The notes: generated from the letters alone by a model not told the origin. Positions 44,294 through 56,626 are shown, numbered from the stretch's first letter. The stretch is 64,000 nt of DNA from Diaporthe sp. PMI_573 (GCA_021399435.1 JAJTUP010000127.1:1-64000); one strand, 5' to 3'. Numbers and translations are program-made.

Positions 44294-45934
44294 TATTAGG
44301 ATAGTGTTCCTTTGCGGTTGAAGAGGTGTGATGTGTCGTGGAAGGGATGTGGGGCTGGTGTTACGACGAAGTAAGACGGGCAAACAGCCAGACGCTATAC
44401 AAATGGGCTACGTCAGTTGCTGTTCAACCGGAAATAGCACGGGCCTGGTGTACTGAGAACCTTGCGGAACAAAGTGCGGAGGAATGTGCGGCTATCTCCC
44501 TTGCCAAGGCGCCGGTTCCCCAGCCCTTTTTAATCCCATCACATTCAATGTGACATTGGATCGGAAGAGGTCACTCTGTCATAAACCACCAAAGCAGATT
44601 TAATACACTCCAAGAATAAACACAACAGGTTTAGAGGGATACAAAGCGGTTAAGGGTGTGCATTGCAGATGGTCTGTTAAGGCAGTCCGAGTCGTTGGCA
44701 GATCTCGAATTTCGAATAAGTGCAAGAAATTCTACTTTATCAGATGGTGCTTAGGACTGACACTGTCCAGGTCGATTGCCAACCTCAACGGCATGGATAG
44801 GTTTGCTTCAAGTGAAATGGTAGGGACTCGTGCACAATTGGCCGTTCGCTAGAAGACAGACTGGAAGGCATACTAAGTAGCCGGGAATCACTGCGTGACA
44901 GTGCTTATGAGGTAACCCTTTCATTGCAAGCCGGGGCCACAGCTTTTGACGTCCGCAGTGGGTATGATTGAATTGGTTGCTGTCCTGGATCATGCTTACT
45001 GTGCCATCTTGGTTGAACACCAAGCAATCACCTAAGTAGGTGAGTCAATTATATCCCAAAACTGTCAGATATGAATTTGGTAATGCTCAATGAACGTCAA
45101 TCATATTCACCGCGGCTTTATCCCGACTATTTCATACTAGTAGCTTCCATGCCTAGGCACTCCTTCACTACCTGGGCAGCGTCCGAATCTCAGATGAGAT
45201 AGGCTTGTACATCCAGTCCAGATCTACCTGAGTCAGGTCAAGACGTGTGGTGTGGGAAGAGGAAGTTCCATGCGTGGGGAAACGCACCCTCCAATAGCAT
45301 GGGAAAGTTTTCAGATGAAATGTCTGGATGAGATTGATCCGCGCAGTGAACTTCACGTCGAAACTTGGAATGTAAGAACGGTGGATATCCATGGAAGGGG
45401 TTAATCAGCAGCTTAGATGGGGGGTTTCAAAGTTTTTCTTTGCGTTTGTATGAGCAGGCCAGGATTGCCGTGCAAAGCGTCTGCTACAGCTACAATCTTG
45501 ACACAAAGCACAGTTCGGCGTCCAATAAACCAAAAATTATTCAATTAGTGGTGACTGAACATTGCAATTTTTGAGGGTATCAATGGTCCAGGAAGCACGA
45601 CTTGGACGAATGGCTCGTCTCTCATGTCTTCAATCGGCGCATTCCGACACATTGTTAGCTAAGCTATCAGGATCTAGCAGTCCTGTGTGCATCTTCATAA
45701 TACACTTCGATGCTGTGCATGGCCAGTAAAGACTGTACTCCATCACATTTCAGATGGTCACCCTGGATCTTTTGGCCTCATCTCACCACAGCTGCCAGCC
45801 TTGACTTTCTCAATGTCCAGCTCTGCAAGTATACGGACTTCCCCATAGCTCCGGCAGCGACAGCCCGGATGAATCCCTGAACCAGGGAAATGAAGCCCCG
45901 GTGCCGCTCCCAAACCTCATCATGCTTCTGATCT
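44294..45934. other. Intergenic, no recognised gene
   Basis: Contains the GST promoter and 3' flank of the secreted-protein gene. Short open frames lack coding features. Confidence 0.5.
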
Positions 45935-46851
45935 CTACAGCATGGCGACAGCGTAGGCAAAGACAGAGACGAGAGCCAAGACGTGTCCGGCGCCCATGGC
46001 GTTGACGCTGACAGCCGCGCTCTTCTTGTCGTCGGTGGTGGAGCCCGAAGAGGTAGAGGCGCCGGTGGTGGTGGACGCGGTTGTGATGCCGAGGCTGTTG
46101 CAGGTGTCCATCAGGGTCTGGTTGCTCATCAGAGCGTTGACCTTCTCCGCCTTGCTGCTGAGCTTGGCCTGGAACTTGGAGATCTTGTCCGCGTCGCCGT
46201 TGAACTTCTCGTTCTGTTTCACGTTGCGTTAGTAAAAAGGGAATGACAGAGTCCGCTAGCCGGCGTGGTGAGGGGATCAAATGAACTCACCAGGGCGGTA
46301 GTGTTCTGAGCAAACTCCTGTTCCTTGGTGAGCTTGGCCATGGCCTTGCAGGACTGCTTGTCCTGGAATCCGGCACAGAAGCTCGTGAGGGTGGCGTTGC
46401 CCTGCATGGCGGTGAGGTCTGCAGCCTTCTCCTGCGCCTTGGCCTTGATCGCGTCGGCCTTGGTGGTGTTGCCCTTGGTCTTCTCGTCCAGCGCCGTCTG
46501 GTTGGCAACGAGGGCGTTGAGCATCTCCAGGCCCTTCATCTTCTCGCAGGCGTCCTCTGTGTCCTGGACGGCGAAGATCTGGTCGCAAGCGGCCATGAGG
46601 GTCGTGTTGCTCTGGAGCTCGGTCAACTTGGTCGCTGCCTGAGATGCCTTTGCCTGGATCTCCGAAGCCTTGGTTGCATTGCCATCGGTGACCTTGTCGA
46701 GCTTGGTCGAGTTGCCGGCGATGTCCATGAGCTTGGTAATCTTGGCCACCTGCTTGCACTGGGACTTGGTCGAGGTGTTGTTGCCCTTGTTATTGTCCTG
46801 GGCAATAGCCACGCTGGCCATGGCGACAACGAGGGTTGAGAGGAACTTCAT
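45935..46851 (-). CDS. Secreted, probably GPI-anchored protein with three internal repeats
   Basis: Exons 46851-46291 and 46213-45935 (intron 77 bp, GTGAGT...CTAAC...ACAG) give 279 aa. Residues 1-18 are a signal peptide (MKFLSTLVVAMASVAIAQ). The body has three related units built on GNxTKAxxIxAKAxxxAxxL...NxTLxxxC, starting near residues 45, 108 and 190. Each has a Lys/Ala-rich helix, N-glycosylation sequons and a trailing Cys; the protein has at least eight N-x-S/T sites. After the third unit comes a Ser/Thr/Gly linker (STTTGASTSSGSTTDDKK) and a C-terminal hydrophobic tail (HVLALVSVFAYAVAML), the usual form of a GPI attachment signal. A cell-wall or surface protein is the best guess; I know no named family. 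High Lys/Ala content with low aromatics suggests an extended helical repeat. Confidence 0.85.
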
Positions 46852-48820
46852 ATTGACGGCTCGGCGGTTGTACTTGGAGAGAAGACGAACAACAAGTGGT
46901 GACTGGATTAAACAAATCTTGTATGAAAACAACAAGTACTAGTAGCAAACAGCTAAACCAGAGCGTACGGAACCGGCCGTTAGAAGAAAAAAGAATAGGG
47001 AAGTCGGAAAGGTTAATAGAGACTGATGTTGCAGTGCTGTGTTCGAGATTGATGATACTATTCAACTGAGATCACAGAACTAGCGAGTGCCTTCACTGGC
47101 TTTATATGAGACGCCTACGAGCCCAAATGCATCCCATCCCATCAGTGCTTGGCCGCGTCAGCCTGGCTGCTTCGAGCCATGTCCGACCTTCGGCTGGCTG
47201 CACCTCCCCAGAGTCCCCATGGATAGAAACCATCTTGACGCCGAAACGCAGTCTCATCTCATCTTTTCCGCCTGCAAGCGACGACTGCCCATGGCGACTA
47301 CTCCCACAAGCCGAACTGGGGTCCGAGCATCTAGCCTCTCTTTGTCGGATGTGGAGCATGTCAAAGAATAGACCCAGTTGTTACAGCGGGGGGAGATGGG
47401 GGCGGTTGGATTGGGGAAAGAAAGTGCGCAGGCGTGGTGTATACCCAGTGCAGCCGGCCTCGTCATCTGTGTCTGATCTCAGACGAGCGAGTTCAGGTGA
47501 GGTGTCGTCGGAAGCATGGGACGTTTCGTCTTGGCAAGCCACTGGCAGCGGCAGTGGAGGCTCGAGTGGCTTACATCCGGGCTATCCTGGGCTGTCCAGA
47601 TGAATGGTTAGACCCGCTCACTTGGCGGGAGGATCTCGAAAATCACTGGCTGGGCGCAGGGATAGGGGTCTCTCCCGGGGTGTAGGGCTGTCACAGACCT
47701 CGTACCAGTCTCCTGAACAGCATGGGGTACTCCTCAAACCCCAGTGTCCAGAGCGAACAAGAATAACCTCAAACTTAAGCAATTGGATCTGCACTCCGAG
47801 TTCCTGTCTTCGGGATTAACGCATGTCATTATGCAACCCTATCAGCCTCTTGGGACGAGTTCCGTCTCCCTGGCCAATGAAGCGACTCAGCGAAGCGCCC
47901 TTGTTCAAAAGGAACTCTGGTTTCTCAAACACGATCGTGAAAAAGCTTTTCCCCCTGCTGGGAGTGACACATGTCTGCCGGGTGGCGCCCACACGCTTCT
48001 CTTTAGACGAACAGCAGATGCTGGGGGATGCCTAGTGTCGTCGTACGCCTGTCCCGAGATCCACCTGTTCCATCCCCTGACTAGAGAATGACCTGCAGAG
48101 ACTAGCTCGCCTGAGTTACAGGTCACAAATGCACGCGATGCATGCCTCATGTTCGTCGCCACAGATGCAGAGGTGCAACATCCGAGTGGTAGCAGCGGAT
48201 CGAACCTGTTGCGATCGACTTTTCGTGCCATCCCCTCGCCAGAGCGCTAGGTCCTAAAGAACGTCAAGGGCTCGCCGATTCATGCCTTGATCTCAAATCG
48301 GTCGTGCTGAAGCGTTCGACCTGAGTCATCTACAGTGAGCAATGGACCTCGACGTTGTTCTTTGTTTCTCTGTGGCGAGCTTAAAAAGATCGGCCGTCAC
48401 CATGACAGCATTGCGTGAAGGATAAGAACAAGTCTGCGGATGCCGACTTTTCTTATTAAGATCAACATGCCCAGCCGCTTAAGAAGACACATGGTGATCA
48501 TCAAACGGATCGTCCATGCTCCTAAGCTTTGATTAACTTTCTCTTGTGCAAATCACCAAGCGGAGTGTGGCCGTCGCAGATTCTGACCAAGGGTCCCAGC
48601 CGTTCACGTGGGTGAATACGCAGATTTGAGAAAGTGAAAGGTCAGTTCCACTTCCATGCGTCAAATTCATCCCTCTCCAGATCACAAGAAACTTTTCGAT
48701 CCGCAACCATATCAATGCACTCGTCTGTTGTGACTACTTCCCGCTCCCAAAGCTCCACCATGCTCACCAAAATACGGCGTTGGAAGTCCGATATCCCGAC
48801 TCAGTCCCAGTCTCACTGTC
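46852..48820. other. Intergenic, no recognised gene
   Basis: About 2 kb. The first ~230 bases upstream of 46851 are probably leader and promoter of the secreted-protein gene. Several overlapping short frames at 47.1-48.2 kb have no family resemblance, and I do not annotate them. Confidence 0.45.
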
Positions 48821-49726
48821 CTATGCAAGTGTCCCAAAGGTTCGAGCGCCTCCAGCCACTAAAATTTCTTTGATCCAGGACCTAACCTCCAAGTCCTCCA
48901 CCGCGTTGACGTCGACCGCGTATCCTCTGGGTATCAAGTCCTCCAGCTCTTCATATTCCTTTTTCATGGCCGTTTGCCCGGTGTACAGCTCCCAGACGCT
49001 CACAGCAAGGGCGTACATGTCATCCTCGACCGAAGGCAGCTTGTAATCAGGGTAACCCCAGTTGGGCGAGACATATTGCGGGCTGCAGCAGCCTTCCCAC
49101 TCCTGTGTACGGCCATCAAGATAGAAAGCCGTGTCGAAGTCGCACAGCCGAAGGGTTCTGTCTTGTGCTCGGAGGAGGTTTGTAGGACGGATGTCACCGT
49201 GGGCGATTCCTTTTGCGTGCAAGCGTGTGACCAGAGAGACCATTTCATCTTTGACCTTTCTTCGCTCTGCTGATGAAGTGATGTTCTTGATATCGAGAGG
49301 TGACCCCAGTTCCATAATGATACCGTCGACACACATAGAACCTGATATGAGCCGCAGAACGCGGGAATAAGGGGTGATTGACACCTCTCCAGCGTCGCCC
49401 ATGAATTTGAATTCCGCGTCACTCCCATGCTGCTTGAATGCGAATTTTCCGCCACATTGGTAGACGTATCCTCGGCCACCAAAACCAATTTGTACCAGTT
49501 TGCTTGGATCAAGAATACCATCGTAGGCCGACATGAACTCGCGAAGCTCGATTCCGGACTTTGAATCTCTGTACACTATCTTTTGGGAGTACTTTGCCAT
49601 GAAATCTTCTCCCGTTGCTGGCGTCTCAGGCTGGTGGTGGCCATGCACGTTAGTCTGTGCTGGCTGAGGGTCTGCCTGGTCCATTTTCACAGGTTTGGGG
49701 ACTCCATGGCGATCAAAGTAGAACAT
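48821..49726 (-). CDS. Protein kinase-like protein, 301 aa
   Basis: A single exon. After ~70 variable residues, a compact kinase fold is readable: a glycine loop variant (QIGFGGRGYVYQ), a Lys in KFAFKQ, the catalytic loop HGDIRPTNLL (D and N kept, HRD Arg replaced by Gly), and the metal-binding Asp in LCDFDTA, where the canonical DFG Gly is Asp. Helix F Asp is in SVEDDMYALAVSVWELYTGQ. The domain is short, ending soon after helix F-H (LEVRSWIKEIL). This pattern is common in fungal-specific small kinases; activity is plausible but not assured. No membrane segment. A run of such genes near HET or STAND proteins has been associated with signalling, but I see no direct partner here. Confidence 0.8.
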   Translation of the reverse strand: MFYFDRHGVPKPVKMDQADPQPAQTNVHGHHQPETPATGEDFMAKYSQKIVYRDSKSGIELREFMSAYDGILDPSKLVQIGFGGRGYVYQCGGKFAFKQHGSDAEFKFMGDAGEVSITPYSRVLRLISGSMCVDGIIMELGSPLDIKNITSSAERRKVKDEMVSLVTRLHAKGIAHGDIRPTNLLRAQDRTLRLCDFDTAFYLDGRTQEWEGCCSPQYVSPNWGYPDYKLPSVEDDMYALAVSVWELYTGQTAMKKEYEELEDLIPRGYAVDVNAVEDLEVRSWIKEILVAGGARTFGTLA

Positions 49727-50817
49727 AGTGAGAGGCTGAAAGTGGGACCACAGCTGAATGTAGAGAGCTTGCTCACAAAGGCTGCGAGATGAATATAATG
49801 GAGGTTGTTGTGATCAATATGCCATCTAGCTCTTTCTTGTACGAAAAGAGGCTTCCGGCGCGGCGATTTGGGGACTATTAGCGCCAACTGGACCTTGCCC
49901 AGCGGCCTGATTGAAGCTAATGATGCACTTGAAACAAGAAGACTAGCGCAGCACTGCTGGCCGCCGGTCAATAGTGGCCCAGGATAACGTTGCTTGCGAC
50001 ATTGGCCAACAAAACTCGGTGCGAACCAACATCTCAAACCTTCACGCCACTCGATGCAACACTCCAAGGTTCAATCCTTCGCTTCAACGCTATCAGTTGG
50101 TTACCTTTCTATTGTCAACAGCGTCGTCTCCTGGATGTTCTTCGTATGCTCCCCTAAGTTTACCACCATCAAGACTTGTCTCTCTACAACAAATCATCTC
50201 GGAATTTGCGCCCGAAGCCGACATACATCAACGATTGTAGAAGAAACGGGGGAAAGCACCGGTTCTGGGAGATCAAGACGTGCCCCACCGCGGACCGAGC
50301 GAGGAAGAGATGTTCGAGGCTGGACAAAATGTCATCGGGAGTGCCTCGCGCTGTTCTCCCATGCCCCAAATGCTCCGGCTCAAAGATAGGATCTACTATT
50401 CGGGGGTGAGCTTGGCCGAGAAAATCTGGGTGAGCCCAGTACTTTGCATCTTCAAGACGCATTGAACTAAGGGCAGTAGCCAAGTACTTTACAGTAGGAT
50501 AGTTTTCTTGATGCAATGCATGAGGCACATTTTGTCTGGGACACATTCGCCATACTCATATACCTTGGCTCATTGATGAAAGTCGGCCGATATATTAGTC
50601 CGCTGGCCAGTGACTGTGGAATATTTCTTTCCGTCCACCTCGCGGAGTAGTTCTGCAATGTCTGTTTTCTTTTGATGAGGCACGGTTCCTCCTCAACAAT
50701 TTTCCACCTTATTAGGACTGAAATTTGGTAATGAATCTTTGTGTGACGATGCTTCGTTTCGATGTCGCTCCTCCCAGTCCCTCCTCCGCATCTCCCTCGC
50801 TCTTCATGATGCATCTC
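49727..50817. other. Intergenic, no recognised gene
   Basis: Kinase-like gene promoter on the left and 3' flank of the Zn2Cys6 gene on the right. No supported coding feature between. Confidence 0.5.
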
Positions 50818-52449
50818 CTAGGGCCGCATCAGACGCAGTATGTCGTACGGAATACTATGTGGAAAAGACCCCATCACCCTCCGACAACACTCTGACATAT
50901 CAACATTCTGCTGCTTGGCTCTTTCGACTAAAACCTTCGCGAATGCATAATTGCGGTAACGCACGGAGATCGCGAGCGCACACAGTCCATGCTCGGTCAT
51001 AGATTTATCTGATCCACAACACAAGCCCCTCTCCGAAAGTGAGACCATGGTGTGAAAGATCAGTAGGTTGGAGATGGGGCTTGCAGAGCATGCAAGGGGT
51101 GTGAACTCAACGGCATAGGAGGGCCCTGCCGCGCTCAAACGTGCTCTCACATCCTCCTCACGGAGACTCAAATCCTCGAGAATTTCCATGATGCGTCCGA
51201 TATCCTGCGAATAAATCGCCGCATGCAGGAATGTGTGACCAAACGAGTCCCGCAATCCGGCGTCCAGCCTTGTTGGCAACCAATTCACCGGCTCCCCGGG
51301 GAGTTCTCTCTTTTGTACCTGAATACTCCGCCGTATCCAGGGCCACATGAATGAACTCTTGATGAGATCTTCATTCTCATCCCACTGCCTGGAGGTAACA
51401 GCTAGCATGCTGTATGGAAGTACCAGTACGTCCAGAGAGTCCTTAAATATTTTCGACGCAATATCAGGCAATATTTTAACTATGCTTGGTATCGCCTGAA
51501 TTCGACTCCAAAGCTGAGTACCGAAATCCACAAGTAATTTGACATCCTGTTCCGTGATCTCCGTAAGTTGTATCCGATGTAAGTGGGTCAAGGCACCGTT
51601 TAGATCCCCGGCCTGAAAGAGTGTATACGCATAACTCCGATGGTATGGCGTGTTGAAGGCTGTCTCATGAGGATACACTCCCATTGTTTCAGGGTCATTA
51701 TCGAAGGCCGTTTGGAGTCCGACAAGTAGTTGGCAGAGGAGAATATGCTCTGCTGAGAGGTGACTGTGTGATTTGAGGAGTCGTTCGACATGGTCCATTG
51801 CCATTGTTCGAACGCAATAAATCGAAGCGGACCTGGTATTGCCTTTCGCCTGAAGGAACAGTCGAGTGCGCTGACTGAGGTTACCATCACCAAAGGACTT
51901 TTCCAACCAACGCGCCTGGCTTGACTCTACAAGATTCTCGATGCGATGGCAGCGCAGAAGTGTGATGATGTCCTTGCTGTTGTTTTGAACCATATTTGTG
52001 AGAAATTGGGCAAATCTCTGACAAGTGGGAAGACTCACATTTGTTGATACGTCAAGGGCTCATCACCTCTCAACCATGGTGTTGGCGGGATATCAATTCC
52101 TCCGAGGTCTTGATTCTCGCTTGCGTCTTGATTCTCGCCTGCGCCAAGCACAATAGAATCTCCCGTGGTGTTTTGATTAGACGAAGAAGTAACGCTGGCT
52201 GACTCCGATGTCTGTTGTGTGCGGTATTCTCTGGCAGACCTGGGCGGAGTACATTCTTCTCCTCTGCGCGCACATTGATGGCACTTGTCGGGCCACTGTC
52301 GATCCTGAGGGTCACACTGTAAATACCCCTTTTAGTAACTCACTAACTCCTAGACATTATTGACAAAAGAAGTTGAAGGAAAGAAACTTTCAGCGATGTC
52401 TTACCCTAACTTTCCTATCCCGGCAAAAATCGCACTTTTGCAGAGCCAT
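50818..52449 (-). CDS. Zn2Cys6 protein with ankyrin-like C-terminus, 493 aa
   Basis: Exons 52449-52405, 52316-52039 and 51976-50818 (introns 88 and 62 bp) are all in frame (1,482 bases). The N-terminus MALQKCDFCRDRKVR joins across intron 1 to CDPQDRQWPDKCHQCARRGEEC, giving C-x2-C-x6-C-x10-C-x2-C-x6-C, a canonical fungal binuclear zinc cluster for DNA binding. The first intron sits just before the third Cys. A Ser/Asn/Gln-rich linker follows, then a long helical region (residues ~110-370). The C-terminus has ankyrin-like pieces (DSFGHTFLHAAIYSQDIGRIMEIL and CALAISVRYRNYAFAKVLVERAKQ). The fungal-specific PF04082 domain is not evident. The 15-codon first exon would be missed by simple ORF calling. 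Target genes unknown. Confidence 0.8.
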
Positions 52450-54096
52450 GACTTTAGATTCCTGCTCCAGACGCGAGGGCGAATTGTAGGGTTCCGGAAG
52501 AAAGTGCTCTTGGTTCTCGATAGTGTAGGCCTGTGGCGACCTGGTATGGGATTTACGGCCCGTATAACGTTAATGTATCATACGCGTTGAAGATCCAGTG
52601 ACAGCAATCTGCACGAGATTTGCTCTAAGAAAAAATAAAGGAAGTAACAACGAAAAGGAGGAGAGTCTGAACAGAGAGAACGCTTTATACCGCTCTTGAC
52701 ACAGGTCGGTCTGAGCGAGAGGCTGAATCTACTGGCTGTGAGCACCCCGGGGCATGTTGCACAAAAAGAAGCAAGTTTCATTGGGATGGCAGTGATGCAG
52801 GCGAAGCACCTAGGTGACGCCACATCGAATGCGGGTCTGCATGTGCGAAGCCGGTGAGGAGGCCGCTCGTGCAGCCTGCGAAGTCTGCCTGTTCTGGGGG
52901 TCTGCAAGGCCTGCAGGGTCTGAATTGTGGAGCGTAAATGCAGGTTCATAAAGCCGACCGCAAGCCTGTCTCCTGCAGCTGAGACTAGAGCGAGTCCGCA
53001 GAAAGTGCGAGGCGCAGAAAGTGCGAGGCGCAAAATGTGCGAAGCTTGCCGACCTGACGCACATTGAACGGTCTCTTGTAACTATGCCTCCGTTCAACGT
53101 CCAGCAGCGTCGCACTGATGCAATAGGTGCCCAGCCTGAAGAGTGATCACATACACTGTCATGTCCCATTCCCGAAGCTCAGGTATAGAAACCGTCTGGT
53201 CGGATTTCGAAACATCTGCTTTAGACGGCCTCACAACTCTCAACGTCTGGAATCTTCCCCTACCTGGAACCACTAGATTATCTTCAAGAAAGACATTCAT
53301 TCAAAAGGCTGCTATCAAGCGCAGCAATTCATGCTTGTCGTTGAGTCTCATGCTTCCGTCAGCATCCAAAGCCTCGAAGGCCTCGGCTGCGACAAGTAGG
53401 ACGTTAGCTTGTAATTATCGTCCATCGCGAGAGCGGGCGATGGCAACCACGCGCTCCCCTCTGCAGTCCATCATGCTTGCCGTTGGTACCACCCAGGTGC
53501 CTCCTGACGGTAGGCGATGAAAGACAGATCAGGTCTACTTGCTGGCAGCGGGTATGTAGTCTTGTAACACTAGGCATGCATGAGATGAAGGACAAGGTGA
53601 TGACTTTTGAAACTGTATTTAAATGTACGTCCTCATTTTGTGATGAGCCAAGATGCCACAGCCCTGAGAAGCCAGGGAGCGGCCGTCGAGAGAGCACAGC
53701 CATGGACGAAGCCAGCGGCGCTCAAGAGGTACATCCTGACAGAGGCACGCTCCCACTGCCGAACGCAGCCATGACCATCATGATCACGGCTTCGCCCCCA
53801 ACTCACGGTACATTATGACAGAAGATCTCAACAAGATCAGTTCCAGTTTTAAGCACCTCAAAATTTCTAAACCAAATCACACAACCCCAGTTCCCTATTC
53901 CTGAGCCGCCAGATACCACGCCGAAAACGCCGTAGAAGGATATCTCTCACAACACGCCAGAAGTATTGGAAAGGTTTTGAGAAGAAGGCCGCAGGAAGAT
54001 ATGCATAGTATCATACAATGGCCCATTTACAGCGCGATGGGAAGAGAGAAAAAGATGAACGCCCGTCGGTTAATCGTGAGGGGGGTCATCACTTTT
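52450..54096. other. Intergenic, with one short tandem repeat
   Basis: No gene I can support. A 16-bp triple repeat lies at 52998-53045. A minus-strand stretch near 53300-53400 (AAEAFEALDADGS) looks faintly coding but is closed by stops on both sides. Confidence 0.45.
52998..53045 (+). repeat. Three-copy 16-bp tandem repeat
   Basis: CGCAGAAAGTGCGAGG at 52998-53013 is repeated exactly at 53014-53029 and with changes (CGCAAAATGTGCGAAG) at 53030-53045. Confidence 0.85.
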
Positions 54097-56155
54097 CTAT
54101 GCGTCGGCCTTCTTCTTCTTCTTCTTGGGCTTCTCCTCTCCGTCCGCGTCGGCCTTGCGCTTCTTCTTGGGCGACTCGTCGGAGTCGGCCTTCTCCTCGG
54201 CCTTCTTGAGCTTCTTGAGCTCCTTCTTGGAGAGCACCTTTGGCGTGCCGTCCTCGGCGAGCTCGACGTCGCCGCGCTCGTACTTGCGCTTGAACTTGGA
54301 CACCGAGATGCCGGCGGCTGCGGCGTACTTCTTGAAGTCTGCTTCGGACAGTGTTGCTGGGAAACAGTCAGCAGTGGGTTCCAACGAGGAAAGATGAGCT
54401 TCGTGCGTATTTCGTATTCGCGATCGCTCTTCGCGGGGCTCATGGGGGTCGCCGCGGTCGGGCAAGATAGGGCGAGAGGTGGAAGGGGTGGGTATCGTAC
54501 CAGCAGCTCCGTTCTGAGCAGAAGCATCTGCCATCTCCTCGTCTGACACTTCTTCGATAAGAGGCTTGTCCTTCTTTGACTTCTTATCCTTCTTGTCCTT
54601 CTTTGACTTCTTGCCACCAGCGTTTGAGTCAATCTCAACAGTTGCAAAGTCGGCCTCGAGACCATCAGCGTCGGCGTTGTACTTCTTGGCCTCCTTGACG
54701 TCCCACTTGGATGGTTGGGCAACCGCCTGCCCATTGGGGCCCACAGACACGCCCTTGGAGGCGAGGGGCTTTCCTTCCAGCCTCCTCAGGTTGTTCTCGA
54801 CCTTTGCACGAGCAGCGGCACCGAACGATGCCCGCTCATCCTCATCGACCTCGTTACCCTCCTCGTCGACCCACTCTGTGAGGGCGTCCGAGCGGATACC
54901 CAGAGCAGTCTTGGCAGCGAGTTGACGGGCGATCTTGCCCTTGTTCTTGCCTGTGGCTTGACCGACCAGGGAAGAGTGGTAAATCAGACCGTACTTGGGT
55001 GTGGCGTGTTTCGTCTTCAGGGCACGGAACAGCGCCTTCTCGGCACCAAGGATCTGGATGGTGGAACCGGGGTTCTTTGCCAAGCTCATGAGGGAGCCAG
55101 CGTGGGCAATAAGACGAGCGCCGACAAGAGTTCCTACGAGCTCCGTCAAGTTGGGGGCAATAGCCTTCATTCTTGACTCCAGGTAGCTCGAGAGCTGTGC
55201 GCGAACCTCGGTATATCGGACGACGTGGTCCGCCAGCATTGTGATGTTCAAGAGATCCTCGTCGCTGATCTCGGTACCCATACTGACTTCGGCAGCAGCC
55301 TTGACAGCGGTCTCTATCTCCTCGGGAAGCACATCGGAAAGGTCAGTGCTGGCTGTGCTGGTGCGCATGCCTACTGCGAGGATGACTCGTGCGTAGGCGA
55401 GGTTGTCGTTTAGGATCTTTCCCAGCTCGGGGAAGTGCCAGCCGTACCACTCCTTGACCCTCATGGCATATGTGTTGAGCTCCTTGTCAAGGTCGTCAAG
55501 CAGGGAGATAGCCTGAACAATCATGACATCGACCTTGTCGGGCGAGAATCGCAGCTTGTGCCGAGACAGCGAATGTGACAGACCAAGCGCGAGACTCCTG
55601 AGGTTTTCAGACTCCAGACCGGGGATCAGGTCGGTAAGATGTGCTCGGATGTTACGGTAGAGATCGTTGGTGGAAGAGTCGGCGACGGGGGTGATGTTGA
55701 ATTGAGGAAGCTTGTTGATTGCGGTACCGAGCTTGGCATCTGAGACGACGAGCGAGGCCTTCTTCTCGTCCTTGATGGACTCGAGCAGCTTGGTCAGCAG
55801 GGGCGTGACCTTGCCCTCGACCAGACCAGCAACCTCCTCGAGACCGGTGGCGGCGCTGTCCCATTTTACGATCTCCTTGAGCTTCAGCCTATGAATTTGT
55901 TAGGCCGGATGTCCGCGCGAGGCAGGCGTCTTCACAGGACGGAAGAAATTGCACGTACTCATTGTTAATTTGCTCGGCGGTCTGCAGGCGGGAGTCGAGC
56001 TCGCTGTCGTCCAGCAGCTTCTTGTCCTTGGCCTTGAACAAGGCGTAGCTATTAACATGCAGGTCAGCAATCCGCGACACAGGGAAATTCTGGTTGCATG
56101 CGCTCGGTGCTGCAACTTACCCTACGCTCGTCTCAGAGAGAACGAAAAGAGGCAT
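54097..56155 (-). CDS. NOP58: Nucleolar protein NOP58 (box C/D snoRNP core)
   Basis: Four exons (56155-56121, 56048-55959, 55888-54501, 54356-54097; introns 72, 70 and 144 bp) sum to 1,773 bases, 590 aa. NOP58 pairs with Nop56, fibrillarin and Snu13 in box C/D snoRNPs guiding rRNA 2'-O-methylation. Visible are the N-terminal domain ([24 protein letters not shown]), the coiled-coil/NOSIC region ([15 protein letters not shown]) and the Nop domain ([49 protein letters not shown]). The C-terminal tail has KKxKKDKK and [19 protein letters not shown] runs typical of nucleolar proteins. The last intron splits the tail at [10 protein letters not shown]. It is transcribed divergently from VMA6. Confidence 0.97.
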
Positions 56156-56626
56156 GTTAAACTAATTGAAGGATTGCCCTTGCGCTCTGCTAAATGGTAT
56201 CCTCCAAGGGGGTTAGTAAAGCGCGCAAAGGCGGGTTGTGAGGTTGTTGTGGAGGAAATGGTCGTGACACCGAGCAAGGAAAAAAAAGTTGTCGGCCGAA
56301 TTTTTTGCTGAAGCTCAATCAAGTGCTAACTCGCTCTTCATGTGGGGTCGGTCAGTGCAGAAGAGCAGTCCATGCTAGTCCCAAAAGAACGTGCTAAAGG
56401 TACGTACTTTTTGCCGGCGCCTCTCCTCCAATCAGGAGCAACTTGGCGGCTCCTCGCTAGCAGTGGCAGTATCCAGGGTGCGCATCAGCATCAGCAGCTG
56501 CTCATCCATCTCGCAGACAGAAGTCGTCGTCACTTATCCGTGCTCTTGAGAGGCTTCCGCAACGCCAGCTCTGCTTGACCGATTCCAACTGTCTCCCCAT
56601 AACCGATCAAAGTTGGCACTGTCACC
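56156..56626. promoter_or_regulatory. Shared divergent promoter of NOP58 and VMA6
   Basis: The 471 bases between the two start codons must carry both promoters. No TATA box is obvious; short A/T runs and GC-rich patches are present. Co-regulation is possible but not shown. Confidence 0.6.

Noticed and set aside
48170..48250. Possible tRNA B-box (GGTTCGATCC on the minus strand)
   Set aside because: No A-box, cloverleaf pairing or acceptor stem could be formed around it.
53143..53520. 125-codon plus-strand frame
   Set aside because: Ser/Thr/Arg-rich without motifs, and overlapped by equally open frames on the other strand.
54027..54734. 235-codon frame overlapping the NOP58 C-terminus
   Set aside because: Arg/Ser/Pro-rich frame-shadow of the Lys-rich NOP58 tail.
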